Of a stretch of 64,000 bases of DNA, positions 1-11,693 are shown piece after piece. How positions within the stretch are numbered: position 1 is the first letter of the stretch; the number at the start of each line of letters is the position of its first letter. Below the pieces are notes generated by a model. That model ran no database searches. It was not told the DNA's origin and saw nothing but the letters and a program-made list of their open reading frames with translations. The position numbers and the translations under genes were made by a program. Source of the stretch: Branchinecta lynchi (taxonomy: Eukaryota > Arthropoda > Branchiopoda > Anostraca > Branchinectidae); assembly GCA_023053575.1 (NCBI GenBank), contig JAKZAP010000022.1, forward strand, positions 14,984,518 to 15,048,517, read 5' to 3'.

Positions 1-830
1 TTGACACGATACAGCCCCCCCCCCCCCCCCTCCAGGTATCGTATCCGGTCCGGATTTGAGAAGGAACATCTGAGGCACCTGTTCTTGACACTTTTTAAGT
101 TTCATGCACGTCCGATTACCCCTTCCAAAGTTATGCATGTTACTAATTTCCGGATTCCCCATCCCTCCACTCCCCCTACGATGGTCAGATTGGAGAAACG
201 ACAATTCTTAAGGCAGTCTGTTCGGGTCCCTGATATGCCTACCAAATTTCATCGTCCTAGTACCAAACTCGCGGTATCACTGAATTCCCCCCTTCCAACT
301 CCCCCCACAGTGCCCGAATCCGGTCCGGTTATGTCAATGATGTAGCTAGGATTTGTGCTTGTTCTTCCCACTAAGTTTCGTCCCGATCCCTCCACTCTAA
401 GCGTTTCTTAAAATGTCCGGTTCCCCCTCCCGCTTCCCCCGAAAGTCACCGGATCCGGTCCGGATTTTAAGTGGGTCGTCTGAGGCACGAGATCTCTCCA
501 AATATCAAATTTCATTGCTATCCGTCCACCCTTTCAAAAATACAAATTCCTCAAGATTCCGGATTCCCCCTCAGTCCACTCCCCGAAAGATGGTCGGATC
601 GGGGAATTGACTATTTCCAACTTAATCATTTGGGGTCCCTGTTACGCCTGCCAAGTTTCACCGTCCTAGCTTATGTAGAAGTGCCCGAACTAGCAAAACC
701 CGGATCGACCAACCGACAGACAGACCGACCGACCGACAGACCGACCAACCGACCGACCGACAGACCGACGGACGGACAGAAATTGCGATCGCTATATGCC
801 ACTTGGCCGAAGGGTAGGTGCAATAAAAAT
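1..830 (+). repeat. Modular C-rich repeat, copy A end
   Basis: Last two modules plus the GACA/GACC run (about 703-779) of the repeat described at 12955-14600, cut by the window edge. Confidence 0.8.
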
Positions 831-942
831 CGTGGCGCTTCGCGCCGATTCACATTTTCTTTACCGATTGGCAGACAATATTATGAGGAGACGCCCCCCC
901 CCCCTCACCTCATTTGTGACGTTTCTGCTCTTTATGACCAAA

Positions 943-1671
943 GGTTCGTTCCAGCTCCTCTCAATAGTTACTTCGGAGTAACTACGTGTGACGTCACAAA
1001 TTAACTACTACCTGGAACGGTCGAAGCTACTACGGGACGAGATAACGTGTGTTTCTTGAATGCAAGAAGAAAAGGGGACTGCGCGGGGAAGGATGAACAA
1101 AAAAGAATTGTTTGTTTTTTCTGGATAAGACCGGATTGATAATTATTTTGAAACAGATTCTTCAAGTCAGGAGAAGAGGAGCTAATGCTTCAGGCTTGTA
1201 AATGGAGCCGTGACATTGACTATGCCCGTTAATTCTTTGTCTCTGTTCCGCTTGTGTCTTTATAGTCGCTAAATCCTTATTTTAACATATCATTTTTTCC
1301 TAGCCGGAATCGCAACAGTCTTTCTTATTCCTTTCTTATCCCTATTCCTTTCTTAGTCTAGAACCCAATGATGTCATCATGTTTGATGAGAAGCCAAAGG
1401 CCAAGCACAGCTGATAATCACGCAATAATGTCCTGTTTACTTTAGCAATTACACCGTGTCTGACTTTGCTGCTCGAGTTCGCTTCTCAAGACGGCGCTTG
1501 GAAAGTGACAGTTAGCTAAAGACGGTCGGGTACTATCTTTACAAAAATTTACTTCAAAGTAATGCACTTCCTTGTGCTCCCCGTAACTTTTAGACAAGTT
1601 GGAACGCTGAAAGTAACTGGAAAGTAACTGAAAAGTAACTATGTAACTTCCGGGCCGAGCTGGAACGAACC
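943..1671. mobile_element. TIR element, GGTTCGTTCCAGCTC ends
   Basis: A 15-base perfect inverted repeat, GGTTCGTTCCAGCTC at 943 and its complement ending at 1671. The interior near both ends carries GTAACT/AGTTAC motifs. The identical copy in duplication B is about 14708-15436. The interior has no convincing ORF. It is related in motif to the pair at 53032 and 55268. Confidence 0.7.
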
Positions 1672-2305
1672 CCAAGTCCGTGGTCGTTTTTTGATAATTT
1701 CTTTAGCCTACTGATCAGAAGTGTGACTCAAAACTCGTGCCTAAAAATTTAACTGTCTTTGAATGTGTTCAGTAAATTTTATTAGAATCTAGTAAAAAAA
1801 AAATCTCTCGATTCCAGGTAAATCAGTTTTTGGTCGAGTGGCAACATTGCATCAGCCACGCAAACAATTCAAAAGTTAAGTGCGGCGCGGAGGGTAAAAT
1901 ACTAAATGGAAGTCCAATCTCATTGTGATAGCTGTGAAGAATTAAGGAACCAACTTGGCTTGACCGAAAAGGATTTTTCCTCACCACCCAAGCCAAGGAA
2001 TGCTGGCTTGGTACTTGCTGCTTGTTTTGGTTGGTTCCCTTCTCTCAGCCTTCTCTGTTTGTTTGGTTGTTTCATATCCAGCTTCTGCCTCTAGCCATCT
2101 CTTGCAGCTCTGTCTCTCATCGTCAAGCCTTTTTTTTAAATGACAGTTGACAGATTTGAAATGACTTTTTAAACAGTATATACAATAAACAGGGCAGAGC
2201 AGGGGTATAGTGGAAATTTTGAACTCAAAATTAAAGCTGAAAGGCATGGAATCATAAATAAATCAGCAAATAAGCACTTACAGTTATTTGGTTTGTCAGT
2301 TTAGG
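1672..2305. other. Noncoding stretch, no gene recognised
   Basis: Contains a CTAGTAAA plus A-run piece (about 1785-1810) like that at 12238-12330. No splice-supported exon or conserved protein motif was seen. The copy-B equivalent is 15437-16069. Confidence 0.5.
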
Positions 2306-3643
2306 CAGGGGCGTCGCAAGTGGATTTTCGGTGGGGGGGGGGGTGCAGAGCCAAAATTTTACCGAATCTTTCAAATTTTTTACCGAATCCTAGAACTTAG
2401 AATTCGGGCTTTTAATTATGGAACAGAAATGATTACGTAGGAAGAGTAACAATAAAGGGCAGCATTAAAGACGCTAAGCCAAGTATTAGGCGGCATTTGG
2501 CGAAGCCCACATGGAGAATATATTGCCGGGCATGATTGCAGGAACTGTTTCTATCTATTATAGCCAGCGCTGCAGGCGAAATTTTTTGAAATCCATTTTT
2601 TTTACCATAGGCTAATGTTTAACTGCTTCTCTTACAAATTCTATCATTTACCCTTGGTTAAATACCGAGACTCAAAGAAGTTCCGGAAACCGGATGGAGT
2701 GATGTTCCGGCAGCAGCAGCAACTGTAGTCTAGTCAACATACTACCGATAATCAAATAAAGTGAGCGCTGCAGGCAAAATTTTTGGTTGCTTTTCCCTGC
2801 CAAATTTAATTTCAATCCAAATTCTAGCTTTTAATGTTTTGAAATCTCAATCCTTAAACTGGCTTAAAACCCCCGCCAAATGATGGGCCCTTCCACAAAA
2901 TAGAGAATATTACAAAAAGTGCTGCAGGCGGAATTTTCGTAATATTTATGATTAGAAATTCTTTTTGGGATCCATATTCTTTTTCACCCAAAATCACCCA
3001 AAGTCCCTTTTGTCTGCGACCAGTGCTTAACTCGACCTCTTCTAAGTTTCGAGGTTTGTGGTAACTTCCGAATCCTGGCAATTTTAACGAGTAAATTACC
3101 GAATCCCAGTTATTATACCGAATAAGTTTAGACCAATAGCATATTTGGGATTCTGTATAACTACCGTATCCCGGTTATTATACAGAATTGTTTTGGTATT
3201 GAAAGACTACCGAACAATGTTCATATTTGGTATACTTTCGTAGAAAATGGAAGAAAGTCGGATTCGTGGTTAACTTCCTACTACATACAGAACAAATTAC
3301 CGAATCCGAATCATGATACCTAACAGTTTTGAACCAATAACTTATTCGGGAGTCTTTGTAACTACGGAATCTCCATAAATATACGGAACAGCTCTGGGAT
3401 GGAAAAATTACCAAATGATTTCAGCAAATTCTCTCACCAAATTCGTGATAACTACCGAATAGTGCCAATTAACCAAATCCTGATCATTATACCAAGAGAT
3501 TTGTACAGATAGCCTATTTAGGATTCTGTATAACTACCGAATCCACGTAAATGTATTGAACAGTTCTGCTGTCGAAAAAATACCAAACAGTTTTAATCTC
3601 AAAAAGGTGGGGGGTGCTGCACCCCCCCCTTGCGATACCCCTG
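2306..3643 (+). mobile_element. hAT-like non-autonomous element (1338 bp), poly-G ends, ACCGAAT-rich
   Basis: Ends CAGGGGCGTCGCAAG / CTTGCGATACCCCTG with a G run (or C run) just inside. Flanks AGTTTAGG (2298-2305) and AGTATAGG (3644-3651) form an 8-bp target duplication with one mismatch, as hAT elements make. The interior is largely degenerate repeats of GTAACTACCGAATCC and ATTATACCGAA type. There is no transposase ORF. The copy-B equivalent is 16070-17407. Confidence 0.85.
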
Positions 3644-3651
3644 AGTATAGG

Positions 3652-4837
3652 GACAGGGTACCCAAGTATTTTTGTATACCCTGCTACTGTATTACCTCCC
3701 TACTACTGGTCTTTTAGTGTGGGCTATACAAAAGGATTGATGTAGACAACATTTGGTAAATATAGCTCTAATAAAATGCAGCTGACATATCCACATTGCA
3801 CTATCAAATACAACATTTGGCATATCCAGAATCCAGTCATAGGTGAGGTGGTAGAGTCCAGGTAGAGTCTGCCATAGACTTCCTGTTGCCTGAACACCCT
3901 TCCCTTATGCCTGCTGCCAAACCATTAGCATTGGCCATGCATTGGCAAACCAATTAGAAAATCCCTTCTTAGAATATTATTTTCAGGTGGTTCAGCCTTG
4001 GCAGTCAGTTTGATCTGCATCCCTTTTGTCCTTCCTGGCTTTAGAAGGATTTGTCTACCCTATGTACCAGCAAGTACTGAACAGGTAAATATTTAGTGAC
4101 TACAGTAGAGGGATTCACATCAGACTTTGCCCAGCTTAGAATGACATCAAAGTAATGAAAGCTCAAACCTAGCAAAGTTATGTGCAGCATTAAGCAAATG
4201 ATTTAAGTAAACCAAAGTTAAGTTAAGCTACGAAATGAGATTTTCTTTTATCTTTGTTCTTTTTTGGCCAGTTGTTTTAGCACCCCATAATTGCCAGGTT
4301 ACAGCATTTCATGTATTGTAATTGTTTTGCATTACTTTCATGACCGTCGAGCATTCCAACAATTATAATGCCCAGAAGTATACAACAAAAAACAGGGATT
4401 CACTTACGTTTCATTCTTTGAATCGGAAGAAAGCTGAATTGTTTTGAAGTACTTGGTTTTTTGGTGATATGAAGTTTGTACTTTATCATTTATATATGAC
4501 GATATGAGGGAAAATAAGAGCAAGTTTTCCAGAAATTTAGAAACCAGTTCTAAGAAGCATACCTGTACTTTACATGAGCACAATTTAGATTTAACTTCTT
4601 TTCTTCTTGGTTGTATTCTAACATCTGACCAATAGTTACTGAAAGCTACCAGCTCTGTTTCAGACTGCAATGTAGTTACCATTGGAAACGACTCTAGCTT
4701 CCACTGTCACAGTGTATTTAAGGCCCACTTTAAGCCAGTAATTTCCGAGCGGTCTTGCCAGAGAGTGGGAAAACTAGTTGTAGGCTGGTCTTGTAAGCAT
4801 CACATCCCAGCTATCCCTGATTAAGCCCATATTGAGT
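3652..4837. other. Noncoding stretch, no gene recognised
   Basis: AT-rich sequence without motif-bearing ORFs. A short frame on the minus strand at 4404-4682 shows no family resemblance. The copy-B equivalent is 17416-18603. Confidence 0.5.
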
Positions 4838-4859
4838 TGCAGATCGAGCTACCTCGGAC

Positions 4860-5150
4860 CAGGGTTGTCAGGACTGGGGGGGGGGGGGACGCCCCCCCCC
4901 CCAATGTTGTCGGCCAGTGGGTAAAAAATAAGCTGCTCGAAGTATCCGTGAAGTGGCGAGATTTTTCGTCAAAACAGTTGATTACTTTCTTGAAAACATC
5001 CGGTTTTTCTGAAAATCAGTTGATTTTTTGTCAAAACAGCCGGATTTTCTGAAAATAGTCGTTTTTCTGCAAAAACATTCGGTAAATATCACCAGCCAGT
5101 CGGTAAATGCCTTACCCCCCCTCCAAACATTTTGGCTAGTAACGCCTCTG
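4860..5150 (+). mobile_element. hAT-like MITE (291 bp) nested in LINE relic
   Basis: Ends CAGGGTTGTCAGGACTG / CTAGTAACGCCTCTG; target duplication CCTCGGAC (4852-4859) and CCTCGAAC (5151-5158). The interior has G/C runs near the ends and repeated TTTTTCGTCAAAACAGTTGATT-like strings. Same family as 12419-12759 (+) and 11345-11693 (-). Copy B is 18626-18915. Confidence 0.88.
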
Positions 5151-5192
5151 CCTCGAACATGTTATGCACATGGACGATTCCAGATCACGAAG

Positions 5193-6476
5193 CAGGGGAG
5201 TTGCAAGGGTGAAGGGGGTGCAGCCCCCTCCACACTTTTTTGAGATTCAGTAAGCTTTTTTGGGCCGGGGAGTTGTTCAGTATTGTCTTGATACCAGAAC
5301 TATTCGGTATAGGCTATTTACGTGGATTCGGTAGTTTACACCGAATTGCAAATACGGTATCGGTACAAATCTGGTATAAGTATCGGGATTCGTCATAATT
5401 GCTAGGATTCGATAGTTATCACGAATTCGATGAGCGAATTTACTGAAATTATTTGGTAATTTGTCGGTACCAGAACTATTTGGAACATTTATGGAGATTC
5501 GGGAGTTAACAAAGAGTCCCGAATAGGCCATCCGTCCAAAAATTTTGGGTATCATGATTGGGGTTCGGAAGTTTATTCGGTATTTCAGGATTCGGTAGTT
5601 AGCTTACACGAATCCCGAGTTTTGTTCCAGTTTTGACGAAATTATACCGAATACGAATATTATTCGGTAGTTTTTAGATAACGAAACAATTGGGTATAAT
5701 AACTGGGATTTGTAAGTTATACAGAATCCCGAACAGGCTATCGGTCTGAACTTATTCGGTATAGTAACTTGTACTTGGTAATTTATTCAGTATAATTCCC
5801 AGGATTCGGTAGTTACCACGAAGAGCTCGAGTGAAGCATTGGTCGCACACAAAGGGCTGATCTATTATTTCATTGGTAGTCTTTGTTATTGTTGATGCTG
5901 TTGATGATAAAGATGCTGTGATCATAAATGTTTCGAAAATTCCGCCTGCGGCGCTTTTCTTAATATTCTCGATTTGGTGGAACGGCGGGTTTTTAGCCAG
6001 TTCTGGGATTGGGATTTGAGAGACATTAAAAGCTAGAATCTGCATGGAAACAGTAAAATTGGGCAGGAAGAAGGTGACAGTAGCTGCTACTGTCGGGAAG
6101 TCGCTCCATCCGTTTTCTCAAAATTCTTAGGATCTTGGTGTTTAAAATGATAGAATTTGTAAGAGAAGCAGTTAAATCTTAACCTACAGAGGACAAAGAT
6201 GAATCTAGAAAATTTTCGCCTGCCGCGCTCAATTTAATTTTGTCTTGGGTATAATAAATAGAAGGTGTAACTGCAATGATGACCTCCAGTATATTGGCCA
6301 AGTGGGCTTCGCCAACGATTTTCATGCTGCCCTTTTGTCTTACTCTTTGTACGCAATCCTTTCTGTTCAGTAATCTGTAGCTCGAATTCTCAGTTTCTAG
6401 CATTCGGTAAAATTTCTCGCTCTGCACCCCCCCCCCCCCCCCGGCCCCCAACGGAAATGCACTTGCGACGGCCCTG
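5193..6476 (-). mobile_element. hAT-like ACCGAAT element, inverted copy nested in LINE relic (1284 bp)
   Basis: Ends CAGGGGAGTTGCAAG and CACTTGCGACGGCCCTG; flanks TCACGAAG (5185-5192) and TCCCCAAG (6477-6484). The paralogous LINE at 61.7 kb reads TCCCCAAG at the empty site. It is in opposite orientation to 2306-3643 and similar to it near both ends (CGAAGCCCAC, AAAGGGCAGCAT). Copy B is 18958-20253. Confidence 0.88.
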
Positions 6477-6949
6477 TCCCCAAGTCAACATTATTTTGTC
6501 ACCTGAAGGCACCCCAAAAATGCACTCCGTCATACCTACAACAACGACCTGCGGAACTTACATTTCTCGTTAGAGTTGGCGTGGAAGACGTCGCAAGTTT
6601 CAGCGCAGACTGGAGACTCTTCTTAGCCTTCTGATGGAAGCCTCTGGTTTCGAATCTAAGGTCTAGGGTAGGGAAATGCTAAGCCTAAGGTTTAAGTTGA
6701 AGGACTTCGCATTCAGACCACTCATTTCCTAGTAACCACTCATTTCCTAGTATTGGGGAAAGCCTACAGTTCTAAGCTGGGCGCCTTAGTGGCTGGGGAT
6801 TTTTTGCATGTTGCATGAACAGAAGGGATTAGTTGCGTTTCTGATCCGAATTCTCCTATGTCGCGTTTTTGGACTATTCAGATGAAGTGAGTTCTCGTTT
6901 TCTCGCGTTTTTGTCAGAATTGAGAACGGGGAAAGCCTCGCGATTCTGC

Positions 6950-7049
6950 NNNNNNNNNNNNNNNNNNNNNNNNNNNNNNNNNNNNNNNNNNNNNNNNNNN
7001 NNNNNNNNNNNNNNNNNNNNNNNNNNNNNNNNNNNNNNNNNNNNNNNNN
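6950..7049. other. Assembly gap, 100 N
   Basis: Exactly 100 N, a conventional placeholder for a gap of unknown size. The flanking sequences are unrelated. Order and distance across it should not be trusted. Confidence 0.98.
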
Positions 7050-7200
7050 GCTGCCCCTTGACTTTCCGAGGGTGATCAGGAGGCCAGAATTACCCATCTA
7101 AAGCCACTGTAAAACTTATTTGACAGGCCCGAAAACCGAATATATGCATGATGGCCGGATGGCTTTAATGTGCAAATAAATCATTCATTCATTCATTATA
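7050..7200 (+). mobile_element. LINE 3' end with (CATT)n tail
   Basis: GCATGATGGCC...CTTTAATGTGCAAATAAATC followed by ATTCATTCATTC. The same 3' end in reverse orientation lies at 63686-63745. Typical of a 5'-truncated non-LTR element. The left limit is unknown because of the gap. Confidence 0.7.
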
Positions 7201-8229
7201 CTCTTTATACAAAACCTATTTTTTTTACAAAAAGTCTTAATAAATGTTTGCTTACTTTCCATACATATAATGTTAACCACTTAAGCATTTTCGGTCGCAC
7301 CTGCGTAAGATTTACGTCAAATAATGTAAAAGGAGCCCGGGAAGACACCGTTGCCCCCCCCCCTTAAGATTCCGTGAAAGACGCCTCTGGCGATGCTATA
7401 GCCAAAGCCACTGGTAACGCAAGTAACTCAAAACTGTTGCAAAGCTAACAACGCCGTAATTTGCCGTTTGAAGGTGGAAGCAGTTGAGGAAGCAAAAAGC
7501 AACTGAGCAAAAGTGTAAAAAAAAAATTGTGAATCGCTGTATTTTTTTTGCTTTTTTTACCGACATCGAACAGGATGGGAAGAAGATCTAGCTCGGACCT
7601 CCAACTTTTTCTTTAATATAAAAAAAGAAAAAAATGCAGAAATTTTCCTGGGAAAGGATGTAGTCAATAAAATAGCCAATTTGGCTCGTGGCTCGAAGCC
7701 AAAAGCCCAAGCAGCCCCAAAAAGCCCCACAGCTCGCATTAAACCAGGGCAGAATTGATACCCAAAACATATGCAAACAGTAATTTCGTCACTAACCGAA
7801 TAAACTTCAATTTCAAGTTTCTTCACTAGAAGTGTCTCTAAAATGCAAATTTACTTAAAGTCAATAAAACGCTCAGTTCTTCTGTATTTGAGTCCATGTT
7901 TCAACGCTGGGAATTACCATTTTGAAGCTCTTATGAATGGAAGGACTCGAATCGAAGTGCCTTTCAAATCAAGGACAACATATCCGATTATGATGCGGTT
8001 GATTGGAGAGGGCTGGTGACAAAATTAATCAGAAATAGGCGAAGATTCACATTCTGTAGTTCTTTGTTCTGTTATTTGAAAGCTCATTATAGCGATTCAT
8101 TTGAGAAAATATTTCTAACTCGGAACTTGAAGTGCAAGCTCTCGCTGGCCAAATTCGTATTCCCACTCTCTCCTCCGGACTCTCGCTGAAAATATCCCCC
8201 CCCCCCCACCACCCCCGGGGTAAAAACTG
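7201..8229. other. Noncoding stretch with a terminal fragment of a poly-C element
   Basis: CCCCCCCCCC...GAAAGACGCCTCTGG at about 7354-7391 resembles the right end of the CAGGGG MITE family (ACGCCTCTG). Nothing else was recognised. Confidence 0.4.
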
Positions 8230-8244
8230 GCACTATGGCCTGCC

Positions 8245-8400
8245 GCAGTTTCAGTTTCAGTTTAGTTTATTCATAAAAAAATAAAAGACCATTAACTCTT
8301 TATGGCCCCACCATAAGGCCTAACATAAGGCCTGGCAATGGGCGGGACTTATCCTTTCATGTAATCTTAAGGGAAACAAACCAAAGAAATCAACAAAAGA
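8245..8400 (-). mobile_element. LINE 3' end, minus strand, (ACTGAA)n tail
   Basis: On the minus strand: GCCTTATGGTGGGGCCATAA, AATAAACTAAACTGAAACTG, ending in ACTGAA repeats at about 8250. This is the form of a truncated CR1/jockey-type 3' UTR. Confidence 0.6.
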
Positions 8401-8691
8401 AAAAGAAGGAGGGAAAAAAAGAAGAAGAAGAAAAGAAGAATGAAGACATAACAAACTGACAAGAAAAATCCATTAACGAACTATCTTTCATCAACAAAGC
8501 GCCCTTGCCGAATAAACCCAAAATCAACCCCGAATAAACCCAAATCAGTCCAGGGTTAAAAATAGTTGCTGTTCCTCGAAATCCAGTTTCAACCGGGTTC
8601 CGGCCCTAACAGCTATCAGTGATTACGCATGATGTTTACCCATATTACGACCGAATAGCCAAGCTCGTCATACCATCTTTAGCCCCAGTTC

Positions 8692-8776
<85 letters not shown>

Positions 8777-8809
8777 GTAGATAGATAGATAGACAGATAG
8801 ACAGATAAA
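8692..8809 (+). repeat. (GATA)n microsatellite
   Basis: About 29 units of GATA/ATAG with a few GACA, GGTA and AAAT interruptions. Confidence 0.97.
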
Positions 8810-8947
8810 TCGCCAAATAGCTTGTCATGGCTCACGCCAGATTTGTTTGGTTATCATCATAGATACAATCCATGAACACACACATGGATCATACTAGTTT
8901 ATGTATATACAAACAATCATAAATAACTTTATAAATTTAATTAATAG

Positions 8948-9195
8948 CTCGGCTTAGAGTGAGTTTTCACCTTCCGGAATCTGGGTTCCCAGATTTTCCG
9001 AGTTTTTTTTTTTATTTCTTCTGCGATATTTAAAAACCCAGGATATCTGGAAGTTCAAAAGCCCCTTTTTCCCGGATTATTTTGATATACTTTTTGAACC
9101 GGTTCATATTCCAGATACAATTTACAGGAAGACGTCAAAGAATAATCTGGAAGCCCAGATTCCGGAAGTTCCGGAAAGTGAAGACCGGCTCTTAC
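8948..9195. mobile_element. Small inverted-repeat element, TTCCGGAATCTGG arms
   Basis: Left arm GAGTGAGTTTTCACCTTCCG with GGAATCTGGG is mirrored at the right by CCCAGATTCCGGAAGTTCCG and GTGAAGACCGGCTC. About 250 bp, no ORF. Ends not fixed by a target duplication. Confidence 0.6.
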
Positions 9196-9489
9196 GCTTC
9201 GTTAAAAAGAAGGAAGAAAACTCTTAGTGCACCTCTGTTGGGCACATTTGATTGGCTGCAACTTTTAAACCACGGTCAACCGTAGTTTTCTAGCTAATTC
9301 AGCAGGGTGTCTCCCTCCCTCCCCCCCCCCAGTAAGTATTTTAATGCAGTTGTGGTTTGTTTTATAATTTCCGATTTTTACTGGATCCCGCTCGTGATGA
9401 AGTTTTCTTGTTCTCATGCATATTTGGTCTGTTCTCGACATTTTACCGGATTCTGGGCGGATTATTGTTATGAGGCAATCAGTAACAGG

Positions 9490-10135
9490 CAGGGGCGTAA
9501 CTAAAAGGGGAGATAGGCCTCCCCCCCCACATGGTTTGAGAGAAAATCCGTGTTTAGCCCAGCATATGCGTTTGTCGGCGCGGGGCGCCAGCAAAAGTAT
9601 ACAACATAGTCGGCACGATTTCACCCTAAATAGTCTGTGGGCATAAAGTCGTGACAAAAAATATATATTGTCAAGATGTTTTCGTACAAAATCCTTTCCT
9701 AGTTATCGGATTCTGATTCGAAATCCAACTTGTCGGCTAAGATAAATAGAACGAATACTACGCTAAGCATGGAATTTGTTTCAGCTTTCTAATCAACCGA
9801 TAAGAAGACGTTTGAAGAAATCCGTCGGGACGGTTTGCCCAAAATAAGCATTCGTCGGGCGTGATGCGCCGACAAAACGATACCGAAGTTTCTGTCAAGA
9901 AAAACTTTCGGCAGAACAATTAGCTCCGCACAAAACCCTGTTCTGTCAACTCTGTTTAGTCACTATATTCTGCTTCGACGCTCATCTTGTCGGAAACATA
10001 AATAGAAGTCCTATCTCCCCCCCCCCCTCCACCCCACCCCAAGTGTCGTTATACAAAGTCTATCTTGGATTCTTGGCTCCTATCCCCCCCCCCACCCCAA
10101 GTGTCGTTATACAAAGCCTATCTTGGGTTCTTGGC
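9490..10135 (+). repeat. CAGGGGCGTAACTA element start and tandem 63-bp duplication
   Basis: CAGGGGCGTAACTAAAAGGGG followed by a C run at 9490-9530 looks like a left end of the poly-G hAT-like family; the right end was not found. At 10020-10135 the string CCCCAAGTGTCGTTATACAA with its flanks occurs twice, 63 bp apart, each preceded by a C run. Confidence 0.5.
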
Positions 10136-10884
10136 CTAAAGAATCGTTACGCAAAGGTGCATTCGATAGAAACCGAGAAACAGACAGACAGACGGAAAGA
10201 TGTAAACGATGTCATTGTATCCCTCACTTTCTTTGGGGATTTTCCTTTTGTATCGTCCGAAGAATTCGGAGAGGATAGAACGAGGGATGGAAATTGCGAA
10301 ATCAGTGACGGACTAGATCAAGACTGCAGGGATGCACTAGCCTATTGGTCCTAGTTACTTTTAGGAACCTTGCCACACCGGATCAAACTAATATCGAATA
10401 TAGAATACTAAAAATAGTTTTAGTATTCTAATATACTAAAAGTATTTCTCCCATATGGAGAAATTGAGTTTAACAGAATATTAGGTTGTCATCCTAAATG
10501 GACTTTTCAAGTAGTTTCTGATTCCTCAAATAGCTCCTCTACCTTGATTAACAATTTTATTATTCAGATCTCTTCTCATCATTTTATTTATAAGAATCCT
10601 TTACTTTAATTTTTCTCACAAAGCCGATAATGTAAGCAGAGTTTCATTTCAGTCTTCATCAACGTTATGAAAATGATAACAAAGAGGATTTGTACCTCTT
10701 CTATTTGCACAGTTATACTTTCTTGAATTGCATTCAGTGTGTGCGGATATGCAACTTTTGCGTCATCTAGCAGCCAAATTGCACACTACATAGTTTAGTG
10801 TCACCCGACTAGAGTGCCCGTCAGCTGTCACTGAGATTCTATCAGTTTGCAGAAAAGCATCCGTTTGATAAGGATGAAACAAAT
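10136..10884. other. Noncoding stretch, nothing recognised
   Basis: The open frame 10043-10354 crosses the tandem repeat and shows no family motif. Confidence 0.5.
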
Positions 10885-10990
10885 TACTTGCGTTTTTGCA
10901 GATACTTGGTATCTGATACCACGGTCTGAAGTAGTTTCCTCAATTATCGTTGTATCCGATGACACGGTCAAACCCTCGGTCAAACCCCTG
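10885..10990 (+). mobile_element. Fragment of the GCAGATACC palindrome MITE
   Basis: CTTGCGTTTTTGCAGATACT, GGTATCTGATACCACGGTCT: left end of the family with full copies at 22469, 39893 and 44539. Confidence 0.7.
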
Positions 10991-10999
10991 GTTCACACT

Positions 11000-11305
11000 C
11001 AGCGTTGCCACACCAAAAATATTTAGAGAGTGACTTTTGGCCCAAAACATGAGAGTGAATTAGGAGTGAAATTTATTTTCATGAAATGTTCACTTTGGTC
11101 GGAATCGCCTTGGCAAAGATGACACATCTTTATTTTAATCTGAAAACTTGAAATGGTCACTTCTGGTCGGAATCCCTGCCGCAAAAATTACACATTTGGT
11201 CATTTTCTGAAATATAGGGATTTGTATGTCCTACGTAGGACAAGAGTGACAAAAAAACAAAATAGAGTGACAACTCACATTATCATGTGAGATGTGGCAA
11301 TAATG
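11000..11305 (+). mobile_element. hAT-like MITE (306 bp) with perfect 8-bp target duplication
   Basis: Ends CAGCGTTGCCACACC / GATGTGGCAATAATG; TTCACACT occurs at 10992-10999 and again at 11306-11313. The interior has repeated GAGTGA and TGGTCGGAATC motifs. No ORF. Related in ends (CAGTGTTGTC / CTTGGCAACCCTG) to the element at 61280-62000. Confidence 0.9.
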
Positions 11306-11344
11306 TTCACACTGCTGCGATTTCGCGCAAAATTCTTCACCGCG

Positions 11345-11693
11345 CAATCGTTACGTTACTAGCCAAAATGTTTGGAGAGGGGGCAAGGCATTTACCGACT
11401 GGCTGGTTATTTTTACGGACTGTTTTTGCAGAGAAAACTACTGTTTTCAAGAAAAAACGACAGTTTTGAAAGTCGACTGATTTTGAAGAAAACCGACTGT
11501 TGACAAAAAATCAACTGTTTTTCAGCAAAACAGACTGTTTTCATGAAACAAATCAACTGTTTTCGTGAAAAAAATCAACTGTTTTGTCGAAAGATCAAGG
11601 AATGCAACGATTCGGTTATTTTTTTACCAACTGGCCGACAACACTGAGGTGGGAGCCCCCCCCCCCCCCCCCCCCCCCGTCGTGACGCCCCTG
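11345..11693 (-). mobile_element. hAT-like poly-G MITE, inverted copy
   Basis: Reads on the minus strand as CAGGGGCGTCACGACG, a G run, GTTGTCGGCCAGTTGGTAAA ... CCAAACATTTTGGCTAGTAA. Same family as 4860-5150 and 12419-12759. The left-hand end in window coordinates is degraded and the target duplication is not clear. Confidence 0.8.

Larger units (their letters stand above)
4838..6715 (+). mobile_element. LINE 3' relic split by two nested hAT-like insertions
   Basis: Three blocks (4838-4859, 5151-5192, 6477-about 6715) are collinear with the LINE relic at about 61655-61925 (GAGCTACCTCGGAC, GGACGATTCCAG, CCTACAACAACGACCTGCGG, AGACTCTTCTT). Between them sit the elements 4860-5150 and 5193-6476, each with an 8-bp target duplication drawn from the LINE sequence. 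The copy-B equivalent is about 18604-20492. Confidence 0.85.
1..6949 (+). repeat. Segmental duplication copy A, ends at assembly gap
   Basis: The sequence is nearly identical to 13766-20727. Differences seen are mostly one-base or homopolymer-length changes (for example the C run at 6426-6442 is shorter than that at 20196-20219). It stops exactly at the 100-N gap, in the middle of a string that continues uninterrupted in copy B. This suggests an overlapping contig end or second haplotype rather than a biological tandem duplication. Confidence 0.9.

Noticed and set aside
1..345. Proline-rich open frame at the left edge (and its twin at 13517-14110)
   Set aside because: It follows the module structure of a C-rich repeat, includes homopolymer runs of variable length, and has no conserved domain.
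705..780. GACA/GACC run considered as a regulatory array or CRISPR-like repeat
   Set aside because: Simple tetranucleotide repeat without spacers; part of a dispersed repeat tail also seen at 14472 and 22220.
6786..7097. Open frames running across the N gap
   Set aside because: They consist largely of unknown residues; the two sides are unrelated.
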